From NCBI RefSeq assembly GCF_022867885.1, contig NZ_JALIFP010000005.1, forward strand, positions 124,001-188,000: a stretch of DNA of 64,000 nucleotides, in the 5' to 3' direction. Source of the DNA: Lederbergia sp. NSJ-179. GTDB taxonomy: Bacteria; Bacillota; Bacilli; Bacillales; Bacillaceae_C. Within the stretch, counting starts at the first letter, position 1, and every line of letters starts with the position of its first letter. The notes under the pieces are model-generated. The model was not told where the DNA came from, ran no database searches, and saw only the letters and a list, made by a program, of their open reading frames with translations. This document shows positions 44,576 through 53,050 of the stretch, piece by piece. The translations under genes were made by a program, and so were the position numbers.

Positions 44576-47500
44576 GGCATGACCACCCCATTTCTACGTG
44601 CATCCATTTTGATATAGTCATTTAACTGTTTGGCCAACTTAGGTATATCTTGATCATCCCTTACGTTGAATACAGCACCATCAAACATGCCTTGCATGTC
44701 TACAGTATGGTAATTGTATTCTGTAGATGAGGTATTATAGTTATTTCCATAGGTTCCAAAATTAGATGGTTGCCTTACCAGTGTACCTATTTCCATGTCT
44801 GGTAACTCAATGCCATCTCTCATAGTATTTGTGATCGAGCGGGCCACATTTACCGCCTTGTTTACAACGTAATCCTCTTGGTCTTCAACGCCAAGCCCAA
44901 GGCCCTTCATGACAAACTGCCCGTCCTTGAACATTATACGAGATGGCGAGTGCATATCCATTGCTTTCCGGAATCCACCAATAAAACTAGATGCTACGTC
45001 TTTGGCGAGACTTGCAACCTTACTAATACTACCTGTTACACCTTTGATTAGACCGCTTATAATGTCTCCACCAAGTTCTACTAATTTCCCTGGAATCTTT
45101 TTGATTTCATCGACAATCGAATCATAAGCATTCTTGCCCGCTTCTTTCGCTTTATCCTTCATATCTGATGCGAATTTAATAACTTTGGAAATAGTTTCTA
45201 TCAAAAACTTTGCAATTTTACCGGGCAATCCCTTGATGAAATTAATTACATTGTTAATAAAGTTACTCCCAGCTTCAGTAGCTTTAGATTTCATATTCGA
45301 AGCCCAACCACTAACATTTGAAATAATGTTAGTTAAAAACGAAGCTATTTTACCTGGTAATTGCTGAATAAACTTAATTACATTGATTAAAAACTCTGTT
45401 CCAGTTTGAATTGCTCTTTCCTTCATATTTGTTGCCCAGGTAGTTATATTAGAGATGGTTTCTATTAAAAACACCAACACTTTACCCGGTAATTCTTGGA
45501 AAAACTGAATTGTATTTGTTATCCCCTCAGATATTTTCGTTACCATCCATCCGATTCCAAAACCGATTGCAGATGGAATATCTTCAACAAATAGCTTAGT
45601 CAAAAACTCCATTACTCTTCCAGGTAGTTCCTGCATATATGCAACTAAATCATTAAAAGCTTGCGGTATCGTTTCTGTGAAAAATGCCTTTATTGGTTCC
45701 CAGTATTTAAAAATGAGAGCAGCTGCTAAAGTGATTGGTCCAAGAATAGCACCTAGTATGACAAGGCCCCATTCCTTCATAAAATCTATGAAAGAATTAA
45801 AAATTTCTTTACTCCACTCTACGAAGTTTGACCAAACAACTTTAATATCATCCCAAAGATTCATGAAGAATGCTTTTATCGGTTCCCACTTTTTCCAAAC
45901 AAGCACACCAATTGCAATCAGTGCAGCTATGGCTGCTATGACTCCCCAAACTGGAGCTGAAATACCACCAATAAATACTCCAACTACTTTTATAATCGGA
46001 ATTAGTTTTCCGAACCACCCAATCAAAGTTCCGACAGTGGAGATTACACTTCCAACAACAGTTATAGTTTTTCCTAGCACTAAAAGCAACGGTCCTGCAG
46101 CCACTGCCACTAAACCTAACTTAACGACCATTTGCTGGAATACAGGATCCAAGTTTAAAAACCAATCGGCTAGTACGCTTAAATTATCAATCAAGCCTAT
46201 TAACATAGTTCCTAATGTATCCGCGACAGGTCCCAAGATTTCAGGCAATTTGTTAATGATTTCTGTTAATTTCCCAACAGATTCCGTCATCTTGCTAAAC
46301 ATGTCATCCGATACAATGGCATCCCCAGCACGTCTCCAAGCACCCTTCATACTATCAAGAGCACCTTTCCACGTACCAGAAAGAGCATCGAGAGATCCAC
46401 CAAGTTTGGCCGTTTCTCCAGCTACGCCTTCAGTTCCATTCATGATTCCATCAACTAATCCTGCAATGGCCGTTTCACTGTCAATTGCACCTGCAGATAT
46501 CTTTTTGCGCATTTCGTCCATAGACACGCCAGCTTGGTTTGCCAAAATAGCAAGAGCGTTAACCCCTTGGTCGGAAAATCTATTAAGCTCTTCACCTGTA
46601 ATTTTTCCGCCCGATTGAATTTTCGCAAAGACATCTGCCAGAGTACCAATTTCTTGCGCCCCGCCACCCATGGCAGCAACAGCATTAGCAATTGCTTCCA
46701 TAACCGGTTCAGTCTTTTCGGCTTCCATTCCAAAAGAGACTAATTTACGGTTAGCACTGACGAGATCCGGGAAAGCAAATGGCGTAGTTTTAGCAAAAGC
46801 CATGATGCGGTCCATGTGTTCTTCCGCTGCTTCAGCACTACCTAACAGGACCGTGAAGGCTTGTTTTGCTTCTTCCTTGAACGCTTTGTATTCGACCCCA
46901 GTTTTAACAAGGGCGCCTGCTAAACCAACAACAGGGGCAGTAACTTTTAAAGACAAGTCCTTCCCGATGTCGGACATATCACTGCCAACATCCTTAAGGC
47001 GTTTCCCAAGGTCTTGAAGTGATTTAGATGTTTTCGCAAGTTTGCTGACTTGTTGGTCTAATTCCTTACTAGTTGATGCAATTTCATTGGCCAGTCGTTG
47101 TTCAGCAGCTTGGGCTTCGAGTAGTTGAATTTCATATCGCTCAGCTTCGACTGAATTCTCGCCATATTGTTGCTTGGCAAGTTCTAACTGTTCCTCGTAA
47201 TTTTCAACCTTATCCTTGGCCACATCATGAATATCATTAAGATGGGCCATTTTGAGTGCTAATTTCTCACTCTCGTCGGCACTGTCACCAAGCTTTTCTT
47301 TTTGCAATTCATATTCTGCATTGAGTAACTGTGTTTGCGAGTCAAGACGTTCTGCTTGAGATTCAAGTAGATTCATTGCCTGTTCAGCTTTTCGTGACTC
47401 TTCTGCTTGATCGCTTAGCCCTTCGTTGACTTGTTCCAAAGCTTTTTCTAAAGCAAGTTCAGCACGTTCTGATTTCATCAATTGATTGTGCTTAGCCGCC

Positions 47501-47781
47501 AATTGTCCTGTTGTTGTCTTGGAACTTTTGGCCATAGCGTCATATTCTGTTCTTAATTGTTCAGTACGCTTTTTACCTGCTTCCAACTGTATTTCTAATT
47601 TCTTTTTCTCTGCTGCAAGCTTTTGTGTAGCAGAAGCATCTTGCCCCATGGCCGCTATATGCGTTTTATATTCAGATGCGGCAGCGTTCATTATTGCATT
47701 AATATCACGAATGGTTTTAGCATATTCAACCTGGCCGTCCATCTTAAAATTAAGGACGACATTTTTTTCCTTATCTGCCAT
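44572..47781 (-). CDS. Tail tape measure protein
   Basis: 1069 residues: an N-terminal coiled-coil of about 270 residues, the conserved tape-measure domain (FAKTTPFAFPDLVSANRKL; IGTLADVFAKIQSGGKITGE), several hydrophobic helices (~540-720), and a C-terminal series of degenerate amphipathic repeats (QELPGKVLVFLIETISNIT-like). It sets tail length and probably enters the membrane for DNA injection. Confidence 0.93.
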   Translation of the reverse strand: MADKEKNVVLNFKMDGQVEYAKTIRDINAIMNAAASEYKTHIAAMGQDASATQKLAAEKKKLEIQLEAGKKRTEQLRTEYDAMAKSSKTTTGQLAAKHNQLMKSERAELALEKALEQVNEGLSDQAEESRKAEQAMNLLESQAERLDSQTQLLNAEYELQKEKLGDSADESEKLALKMAHLNDIHDVAKDKVENYEEQLELAKQQYGENSVEAERYEIQLLEAQAAEQRLANEIASTSKELDQQVSKLAKTSKSLQDLGKRLKDVGSDMSDIGKDLSLKVTAPVVGLAGALVKTGVEYKAFKEEAKQAFTVLLGSAEAAEEHMDRIMAFAKTTPFAFPDLVSANRKLVSFGMEAEKTEPVMEAIANAVAAMGGGAQEIGTLADVFAKIQSGGKITGEELNRFSDQGVNALAILANQAGVSMDEMRKKISAGAIDSETAIAGLVDGIMNGTEGVAGETAKLGGSLDALSGTWKGALDSMKGAWRRAGDAIVSDDMFSKMTESVGKLTEIINKLPEILGPVADTLGTMLIGLIDNLSVLADWFLNLDPVFQQMVVKLGLVAVAAGPLLLVLGKTITVVGSVISTVGTLIGWFGKLIPIIKVVGVFIGGISAPVWGVIAAIAALIAIGVLVWKKWEPIKAFFMNLWDDIKVVWSNFVEWSKEIFNSFIDFMKEWGLVILGAILGPITLAAALIFKYWEPIKAFFTETIPQAFNDLVAYMQELPGRVMEFLTKLFVEDIPSAIGFGIGWMVTKISEGITNTIQFFQELPGKVLVFLIETISNITTWATNMKERAIQTGTEFLINVIKFIQQLPGKIASFLTNIISNVSGWASNMKSKATEAGSNFINNVINFIKGLPGKIAKFLIETISKVIKFASDMKDKAKEAGKNAYDSIVDEIKKIPGKLVELGGDIISGLIKGVTGSISKVASLAKDVASSFIGGFRKAMDMHSPSRIMFKDGQFVMKGLGLGVEDQEDYVVNKAVNVARSITNTMRDGIELPDMEIGTLVRQPSNFGTYGNNYNTSSTEYNYHTVDMQGMFDGAVFNVRDDQDIPKLAKQLNDYIKMDARRNGVVMP

Positions 47782-47799
47782 ATCACCTCACATCCTCTT

Positions 47800-48006
47800 T
47801 TATAAAAATGGCGTATCGTCCAAGAAGTGAATTTTCTTTTCTGGTTCTAATGCATCAGGCGCATTGTGCTTTAAATGCATGATGTATTGTTTAAGCCAAT
47901 GGGCAGGTGTACTATTGAAAAACGATTCTCTACTCCAACCAAGTAATGTTTCAGCAACATAAAAATAAAAGTCCCAATCCAATTCGTTGGACTGAGACTT
48001 ATTCAT
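47800..48006 (-). CDS. Tail assembly chaperone, downstream part (gpT-like)
   Basis: 68 codons with the pattern FYVAETLLGWSRESFFNSTP seen after gpG-like chaperones in Gram-positive siphoviruses. Its ATG overlaps the upstream stop by one base and has no ribosome binding site; only the A run precedes it. It is therefore most likely expressed as a -1 frameshift fusion with the upstream frame, giving about 198 residues. Confidence 0.75.
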   Translation of the reverse strand: MNKSQSNELDWDFYFYVAETLLGWSRESFFNSTPAHWLKQYIMHLKHNAPDALEPEKKIHFLDDTPFL

Positions 48007-48395
48007 CAGCTTTTTTTTTCAGTTTTTATCTTTTGAGCATCGTCCGCCTGAAAGATTTGGTTTTGGAAGATTCCTAAGACTACCTGGAAAACTCCTGGTA
48101 AATCATCTATAGATATCGCTCCCTCAAGTTCATGGATTGTACAGTCGGTTCCCCCACTCCGCACCATCGCATAGATTAAAGCTTTCATCAGCTTAAATTC
48201 ATTTTTACCGAGCGTGACTCTTCCTTTTTTCATCATCTGATTAAGGTCTTTTTCAAACACATGATACGGTTTTCCATACGCTTGTTCCAAATACGGGAAA
48301 CTTTCAAACGTAAAAATAACAGGGATTTCTACACCCTGTATCTTGATGGTATTTCTATTAATATTGACGTTTACCAAATCTCTTAATTTCGCCAT
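48006..48395 (-). CDS. Tail assembly chaperone (gpG-like)
   Basis: 129 residues, placed between the major tail protein and the tape measure, the invariant position of tail chaperones. The frame ends KIKTEKKS at a run of nine A. The chaperone coats the tape-measure protein before tube polymerisation; a minor fusion with the following frame recruits tail-tube subunits in phages such as lambda. Confidence 0.85.
   Translation of the reverse strand: MAKLRDLVNVNINRNTIKIQGVEIPVIFTFESFPYLEQAYGKPYHVFEKDLNQMMKKGRVTLGKNEFKLMKALIYAMVRSGGTDCTIHELEGAISIDDLPGVFQVVLGIFQNQIFQADDAQKIKTEKKS
48012..48018 (-). promoter_or_regulatory. -1 programmed frameshift site A_AAA_AAA
   Basis: Minus strand G-AAAAAAAAA-GC: in frame GAA AAA AAA AGC TGA. 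A -1 slip on A_AAA_AAA reads AAG CTG ATG directly into the 68-codon frame. A canonical slippery heptamer in the expected gene. Confidence 0.8.
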
Positions 48396-48434
48396 TGTTT
48401 CAGCTCCATTCGTTTAATTAAAAATAGCCCTGAG

Positions 48435-48504
48435 TTAGTCCCAAACCAATGTAACGCTTGTATCTGTAACATTATCCGAGACTAAATTTACGGGCCGTTT
48501 AGGG
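48435..48504 (-). other. +1 frameshift extension of the major tail protein (half Fn3 domain)
   Basis: The tail frame ends GAT AAA CCC TAA. A +1 slip from CCC to CCT continues KRPVNLVSDNVTDTSVTLVW plus a final Asp, 21 residues, to a TAA at 48435-48437. The peptide is the first two strands of a fibronectin type III domain. The context AAACCCTAA-N3-GCCCGTAAA is the same as in the capsid gene. Confidence 0.7.
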
Positions 48505-49140
48505 TTTATCAGGAAAGATTGTCGCAATTTCGGATTCGTCACAAATAACTTGTTTCATGAAATCCTCAACTGTTATACCATCAGCGCCTTCACGTACCTC
48601 CGAAAATTTAACTTCTGTATTGTCGTTATATAAAAGTGGTGTAGCTTCATACGTTGCAGCCTGATCTTTAACTTCTGATTCCTCTGTGTTTGTAGAGAAT
48701 GTTTCTTCTGCTGGTACTTTTTGTACTCGAGGATACCATCTAGCTACTTTGGATCCATCAGATAGTGGTGCAATAAAACCAAGAGCAAACATTGGGTATT
48801 CGTTAACCTTAGCGTTGCTGAACGAAATACCCTTAACAGGCGTTACTCCGTCCATCTTGTCTTGCACTTCTTGCGGCAAAGCAACATGTGTTAAGTTAAG
48901 AGTAAACTTTGAGTTTTTAGAAGCATTAACAAACATTTTGTTTGATGCCCATTTGACAACTGTTGTTGGATTCCCCGCAATTCCTAATTCGACAATGTTG
49001 TCCATTCTATAAATCTCTGTATCATAAGTTGGAATTGCATCTCGACTATCCTTTCCACCTTCCATAAAGGCAATAAATAGCGATTCAATACCAACTGGAT
49101 ATAATAACTGTTTTGCTTTTGAAGTTTCTGGCATATTCAA
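48499..49140 (-). CDS. Major tail protein (phi13-type)
   Basis: 213 residues with the pattern of Gram-positive siphovirus tube proteins (YDTEIYRMDNIVELGIAGNP; VNEYPMFALGFIAPLSDGSK). It polymerises into the tail tube. It is followed by the chaperone genes and preceded by the tail-completion genes, as expected. Its stop lies in a CCC TAA context with an alternative +1 extension of 21 residues. Confidence 0.9.
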   Translation of the reverse strand: MNMPETSKAKQLLYPVGIESLFIAFMEGGKDSRDAIPTYDTEIYRMDNIVELGIAGNPTTVVKWASNKMFVNASKNSKFTLNLTHVALPQEVQDKMDGVTPVKGISFSNAKVNEYPMFALGFIAPLSDGSKVARWYPRVQKVPAEETFSTNTEESEVKDQAATYEATPLLYNDNTEVKFSEVREGADGITVEDFMKQVICDESEIATIFPDKP

Positions 49141-49521
49141 TTAACCTCCCATTTTCTTAATAATTTTATCGGCCATAATATTGGCCACTTTTTCTGATTC
49201 AGCATCCCAAGTGTTCTGTACAAAGTGCCTGCCTTTAACCCTACCTCTACCATTTCTTTTCTTATGGCCATGTTCAGCAAGATGCCAGTACCAAGCATCA
49301 TCCCCAAATACAACTTGCACCATGTCGCCTTTAACAACAACTTTTAAGCTGTCGCGTATGTGTCTTGTATTTCTATTGGATGTTGGTATACGTGGTTTTA
49401 ACTGTTTGGCAAAGTACTCTGCAGCTTCTTCCAAAACATCGAGCGTTACTTTTTTATCGACTTTGAGCAGGGTTTTCATTTCCTTGAGCATGTCGGCAAA
49501 ACCGTTGTTATTGGCGGGCAT
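49141..49521 (-). CDS. HK97 gp10-like head-tail joining protein
   Basis: 126 residues. The core TSNRNTRHIRDSLKVVVKGD and WYWHLAEHGHKKRNG, followed by GRHFVQNTWD, is the HK97 gp10 family signature. It takes part in tail completion/head-tail joining. It sits directly before the major tail gene. Confidence 0.85.
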   Translation of the reverse strand: MPANNNGFADMLKEMKTLLKVDKKVTLDVLEEAAEYFAKQLKPRIPTSNRNTRHIRDSLKVVVKGDMVQVVFGDDAWYWHLAEHGHKKRNGRGRVKGRHFVQNTWDAESEKVANIMADKIIKKMGG

Positions 49522-49524
49522 TGT

Positions 49525-49680
49525 TTAATCCCTAACGAAGTAACCCAAATAGTTTCTTTCGAATATATTCTCATCGGGCTCTTTTCGAATGTGATTTTCT
49601 CTACATTTTCTACACTCGACTAATGAAAATTCATTAGATTTGTGTAGTGTTGCTACCCATTCATGTTCACATTTACTCAC
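49525..49680 (-). CDS. Small zinc-ribbon-like phage protein
   Basis: 51 residues with Cys/His spacing KCEHEW and ECRKCREN. GTG start overlapping the previous stop (GTGA), with GAGGTG upstream. The coupling and cysteine pattern support a real gene. Function unknown. Confidence 0.6.
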   Translation of the reverse strand: MSKCEHEWVATLHKSNEFSLVECRKCRENHIRKEPDENIFERNYLGYFVRD

Positions 49681-50006
49681 TGCACACACCTCACATTGGT
49701 AATAAATTGTGTTATGGTATCGTCGTTTTCGTCATATGGAATGCCGAAAAACATATCATACGAAACCCCATGCGCATTGAATGCCTCTTTTAAAGGCTCA
49801 TAGTCACTTTCGGTGCCATCAGTGATAACTGCTATCTGATAGAGTGGAAGCGACTTAATCACCTTGTTTGACGTTCTCTTGTGCGTTTCATTGACAAACT
49901 CATAAACTATATATGGATAAACCGCTGTGGTGGGTGCCGAATCTCTATAAACAGGGATGCCGGATTCTTTCATGATTGATCTCAACTGCTGAAAGTTAAT
50001 TTGCAT
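49677..50006 (-). CDS. Tail completion/terminator-type protein
   Basis: 109 residues, position and pattern (GIPVYRDSAPTTAVYPYIVY) of the small tail-terminator or minor capsid proteins of Gram-positive siphoviruses. Overlaps both neighbours by a few bases. The exact family is inferred from gene order. Confidence 0.7.
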   Translation of the reverse strand: MQINFQQLRSIMKESGIPVYRDSAPTTAVYPYIVYEFVNETHKRTSNKVIKSLPLYQIAVITDGTESDYEPLKEAFNAHGVSYDMFFGIPYDENDDTITQFITNVRCVQ

Positions 50007-50346
50007 AAGATAAACTCATTTCCATCACACGATCATCTTCCCTCACATAAATACGTTCGATATTGTAAATTTGGTCACGAATTTTAATACGGTAATCTTT
50101 TTGATTGTCTTCGATTTTGCGATCTATACGGATCTCAATTTTCTTAACAACCTCATTCACATCACGTTCAGCAAAAGTTTTATCAGTAGCGGTAACACCG
50201 ATATTGTTATATTTGATTTTGCGTTCAAATGGGTAACCCAACGTAGGCCTGTCCGTTTCAGGGTCAATGTACTCCCCTAGTTTGTGTAGATCACCAATCC
50301 ATTTAAGCTTGTTCGTTTGTCTCTTCCTGTACGTCCTCCGCGCCAT
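49996..50346 (-). CDS. Phage head closure (stopper) protein
   Basis: 116 residues. The pattern LHKLGEYIDPETDRPTLGYP and RIKIRDQIYNIERIYV fits head-closure knob proteins of the SPP1 gp16 / HK97 gp7 type. The ATG at 50346 is chosen, 7 nt after GGAGGTG; the ATG two codons earlier is too close to that site. Confidence 0.78.
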   Translation of the reverse strand: MARRTYRKRQTNKLKWIGDLHKLGEYIDPETDRPTLGYPFERKIKYNNIGVTATDKTFAERDVNEVVKKIEIRIDRKIEDNQKDYRIKIRDQIYNIERIYVREDDRVMEMSLSYAN

Positions 50347-50590
50347 CGTCATACACCTCCTGAACAATAAAAGGTGTAATAGCACTCAGAGCCTGTTCCA
50401 ATTCATAATCGGACACGCGGTAATCATACATGATGCCAGCAACCATAATGACCAGATATTCAGATTCTTTACCAGTTGCTTTTTTTACGTATTTCTGTGC
50501 CGTTTCCAAATAAAAAGGAAGGTTGGACTCATCCATACCTTCCTCCCAATGTATATGTGACTTTAACTTATCGATTAAATCAGCCATCAT
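50303..50590 (-). CDS. Head-tail connector protein (gp6-like)
   Basis: 95 residues, helical, of the Gp6-like adaptor family (LKSHIHWEEGMDESNLPFYL, then YLVIMVAGIMYDYRV). It docks below the portal. Start overlaps the stop of the Ig/Fn3 gene (TAATG). Confidence 0.82.
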   Translation of the reverse strand: MMADLIDKLKSHIHWEEGMDESNLPFYLETAQKYVKKATGKESEYLVIMVAGIMYDYRVSDYELEQALSAITPFIVQEVYDDGAEDVQEETNEQA

Positions 50591-51051
50591 TATTCACCAT
50601 CTCCAGGACCTTCTGGATCTGGTTCAGGAACTGGTTCAGTAACCGTTACTATGCATGTGTCTGTTTTGCTTCCGTCTGCTGTTGTAACAACAATTTCGGC
50701 TTCACCAGCCGCTTTAGCAGTAACCAAGCCTTTGTCATCAACAGATGCAACTCCCTGAGCTTTAGATGCATAGGTGACAGATTTGTCAGTAGCATTGGCA
50801 GGCGCCACAGTTGCGGTCAATTGTTGAGTTTCGCCAACTTCTAACGTTGCTGTTTTAGGAGCAATCGTCACACCCATGACAGCAATAGGCTTAGTCTTGA
50901 CGGTTATTGTTGCTTTTTCTGATTCTTTATCACCAATAACTTCCGTAACAGCAAAAGAGTATTCTGTGTTGGGTTTTAAATCCTCCACCGTATACTCTTT
51001 GTCTTCTGTATTTCCAATCAATGCATCATCTTGATAAATATTATATGTCAT
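50590..51051 (-). CDS. Phage decoration-type protein: partial Fn3 plus BIG2 Ig-like domain
   Basis: 153 residues. Residues 2-53 are strands C to G of a fibronectin type III domain (YNIYQDDALIG; YTVEDLKPNTEYSFAVTEV); strands A and B are missing. Residues 54-138 form a complete BIG2 domain (VTIAPKTATLEVGETQQLTA; VASVDDKGLVTAKAAGEAEI), and an acidic Pro-rich tail follows. It has its own start with GGAG 7 nt upstream. The missing strands are exactly what the +1 extensions of capsid and tail encode. Likely a surface decoration binding carbohydrate or the cell. Confidence 0.85.
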   Translation of the reverse strand: MTYNIYQDDALIGNTEDKEYTVEDLKPNTEYSFAVTEVIGDKESEKATITVKTKPIAVMGVTIAPKTATLEVGETQQLTATVAPANATDKSVTYASKAQGVASVDDKGLVTAKAAGEAEIVVTTADGSKTDTCIVTVTEPVPEPDPEGPGDGE

Positions 51052-51085
51052 TAATAATCTCCTTTCCTTTAGCCCTGATTAACGG

Positions 51086-51152
51086 TTATTCCCAAGTCAA
51101 TTCCACAGTCGTTTCCGTTGGGCTTCCCGTTAAGTTTACGGGCTTGTTAGGG
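51086..51152 (-). other. +1 frameshift extension of the major capsid protein (half Fn3 domain)
   Basis: The capsid frame ends ACT AAA CCC TAA. A +1 slip from CCC to CCT adds NKPVNLTGSPTETTVELTWE, 20 residues, to a TAA at 51086-51088. These are strands A and B of a fibronectin type III domain. The next strand begins in the following gene after a 43-nt gap with its own start. Confidence 0.72.
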
Positions 51153-52484
51153 TTTAGTGGGAGCAGTAATTTCGTATTTATAAACAGGCGGCTCAAATGG
51201 GCTATAAATCAATTGAGCATCAAGTAAGTTCCAAATACGGAAGCCGACACGGTTAGTACGAGAAAACAATTCAACTAGCTTTTGAACTTCCATTGAACCA
51301 ATTACATCTTGGATATAGAATTTCTTGTAATCACCAAAATAGATTACTGGAATAGTTGGGTCTTCTACATTGTCAATGGCATCCTCATCTTCTACTGGAT
51401 AACCTAACAATGTGTATTTAATTCCATCCTGTGCTTGGGTCATAGGACGTAAAAGAGGAAACCCATCATCTGTTTTAAGCTGTTCGATTGCTGTTAATGC
51501 AGCTGTATTTAGCACCCAACGCGCTTTTTTACGAACTTCTTTAACAGGTGTGTTTTTCATCTCGACTAATGCATCATAAAGTGATTGTCCAGAAGTCAGA
51601 TCAACTTCGCCAGTTGGAGTAAACACAACTGCCTTCTTAGACAATGCACCAGGGTTAACGTTGTCCTTTTCATCCCCATGAACCATATATTGAGTTTCTT
51701 TGCGAACGTATGCCTTTTTAAGTTCATCCATAACAATTTGTTCAATCGGTAAACCAGTACGAGCAAGAAGCTTTTTCGTAACAGTTGCCAATGCATCAAA
51801 TTCAGTTGGAGATAGTTCGATTTCATCGAATTCAATGTCCGTTTCGGGCATTTCAGAAGTACGTTCTAACTTATGGCCTTGCGCTTCTGCTTTTTTAACA
51901 AGAACAGGGTACTTGATATTTTCCTTCGTTGTGACACGAGTTCCCAAACGGCGAAGGAAGTTTTCTTCCTGGGCATAGGTGATAATTTCTTTAGACATAA
52001 AGTCTGGAACTGTGACAGCACCATTTCCGCTGACAAGTCCAAGTGAACGCGCTTCTTTGTCGTCAATATTACCCACAATGTAATTAGCAAAGGCTTTGCG
52101 GATTTCATTTTCTTTTGCTTTAGATGATTTATGACCACGAGTGGAAAGGCCTTTGCCAATAGCGCCTAGTACTTTGTCACGCTGTTCTTGGGAAATTCTT
52201 TTCTTCCGTTCCTCATCCTCTTCGTCTTCATCATCTTTGTCGTCGTCCTTATCATCATCATCAGAACGGCCCTCGCCTTCTCCTGCAGTGCCCTCTTCAC
52301 CTTCTTCAGGCATATCTGCAAGCGTATCAGCAATTTCTTGCTGTTCTGCAGTAAGCTCATCCACTTCCGCTTGAACAGCTTCAAGATCTTCTTCACGAAC
52401 TTCATTCTTTTCTAATTTGGAGCGCAATTCTTCCAATCTAGCTTTATTTCTTTTTTGTAGAGCCAACAATAATTTTCTATTCAT
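51147..52484 (-). CDS. Major capsid protein, HK97 fold
   Basis: 445 residues: an acidic coiled-coil delta region (~1-135) removed by the protease, then the HK97 fold (FLRRLGTRVTTKENIKYPVL; ELSPTEFDALATVTKKLLAR; ARWVLNTAALTAIEQLKTDDG). Forms the icosahedral head. The frame ends at CCC TAA, where a +1 slip would give a longer 465-residue form. Confidence 0.93.
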   Translation of the reverse strand: MNRKLLLALQKRNKARLEELRSKLEKNEVREEDLEAVQAEVDELTAEQQEIADTLADMPEEGEEGTAGEGEGRSDDDDKDDDKDDEDEEDEERKKRISQEQRDKVLGAIGKGLSTRGHKSSKAKENEIRKAFANYIVGNIDDKEARSLGLVSGNGAVTVPDFMSKEIITYAQEENFLRRLGTRVTTKENIKYPVLVKKAEAQGHKLERTSEMPETDIEFDEIELSPTEFDALATVTKKLLARTGLPIEQIVMDELKKAYVRKETQYMVHGDEKDNVNPGALSKKAVVFTPTGEVDLTSGQSLYDALVEMKNTPVKEVRKKARWVLNTAALTAIEQLKTDDGFPLLRPMTQAQDGIKYTLLGYPVEDEDAIDNVEDPTIPVIYFGDYKKFYIQDVIGSMEVQKLVELFSRTNRVGFRIWNLLDAQLIYSPFEPPVYKYEITAPTKP

Positions 52485-53050
52485 TTGAGCACCTCATTTA
52501 TTTGTTTTATTAATTTGATCTGTCTTTCAACGGTTTTATCAATTTCTTTACTGCGCACAAGTGCAGCTTCTGTATCGTCATAGGCGGGCAGAGAAACTAA
52601 ACTAATTTCAAACAATTCCACTTCATTGATGGTTCTTAATGCAGGTTCACTGTCATAGTCCCAAGTTTCGGACGTGACATAAAAGCCAAATGAGCATTGA
52701 TCTATATCTCCACGTTCCATGCTCACTGCCAAGTCTCTCGCTAAAGTGGTGTCAGGCAATTCAAGATCAAACTTTAAGCCTTTTTCATCTTCTGAAAGTG
52801 ATAGAGTACCTGCCTTAGTACGGCCAAGAACGTTATCCCAAGAATGGTTAAATAATGCTCTAATATCGTCGTTATCTTTTAGGGTTTGTTGGAATGCTCC
52901 AGGAGCGATAATTTCATCAAACCAATCACCTATGTTTGTCCTAGAATTAAAGACAGCTGCATAACCGCTCACCTTTAATGGTTCATCCTCTTTGGACCGT
53001 GTCCTAATATTGGTGATGTCAACCGTCCGTATCTCCCTCTTTTTCGCCAT
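52481..53050 (-). CDS. HK97-family prohead protease
   Basis: 189 residues. The serine-protease-like signature is present: VSGYAAVFNS at the start, LFNHSWDNVLGRTKAGTL with the catalytic His, and GDIDQCSFGFYV with the catalytic Ser. It matures the capsid. The ATG at 53050 follows AAAGGTGG by about 8 nt; nearer starts upstream overlap that site. The gene overlaps the portal gene by 32 nt. Confidence 0.9.
   Translation of the reverse strand: MAKKREIRTVDITNIRTRSKEDEPLKVSGYAAVFNSRTNIGDWFDEIIAPGAFQQTLKDNDDIRALFNHSWDNVLGRTKAGTLSLSEDEKGLKFDLELPDTTLARDLAVSMERGDIDQCSFGFYVTSETWDYDSEPALRTINEVELFEISLVSLPAYDDTEAALVRSKEIDKTVERQIKLIKQINEVLK

Noticed and set aside
45677-46618. 313-codon open frame on the plus strand inside the tape-measure gene
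   Set aside because: It is antisense to a well-supported gene, has no ribosome binding site, and reflects the codon pattern of the other strand.
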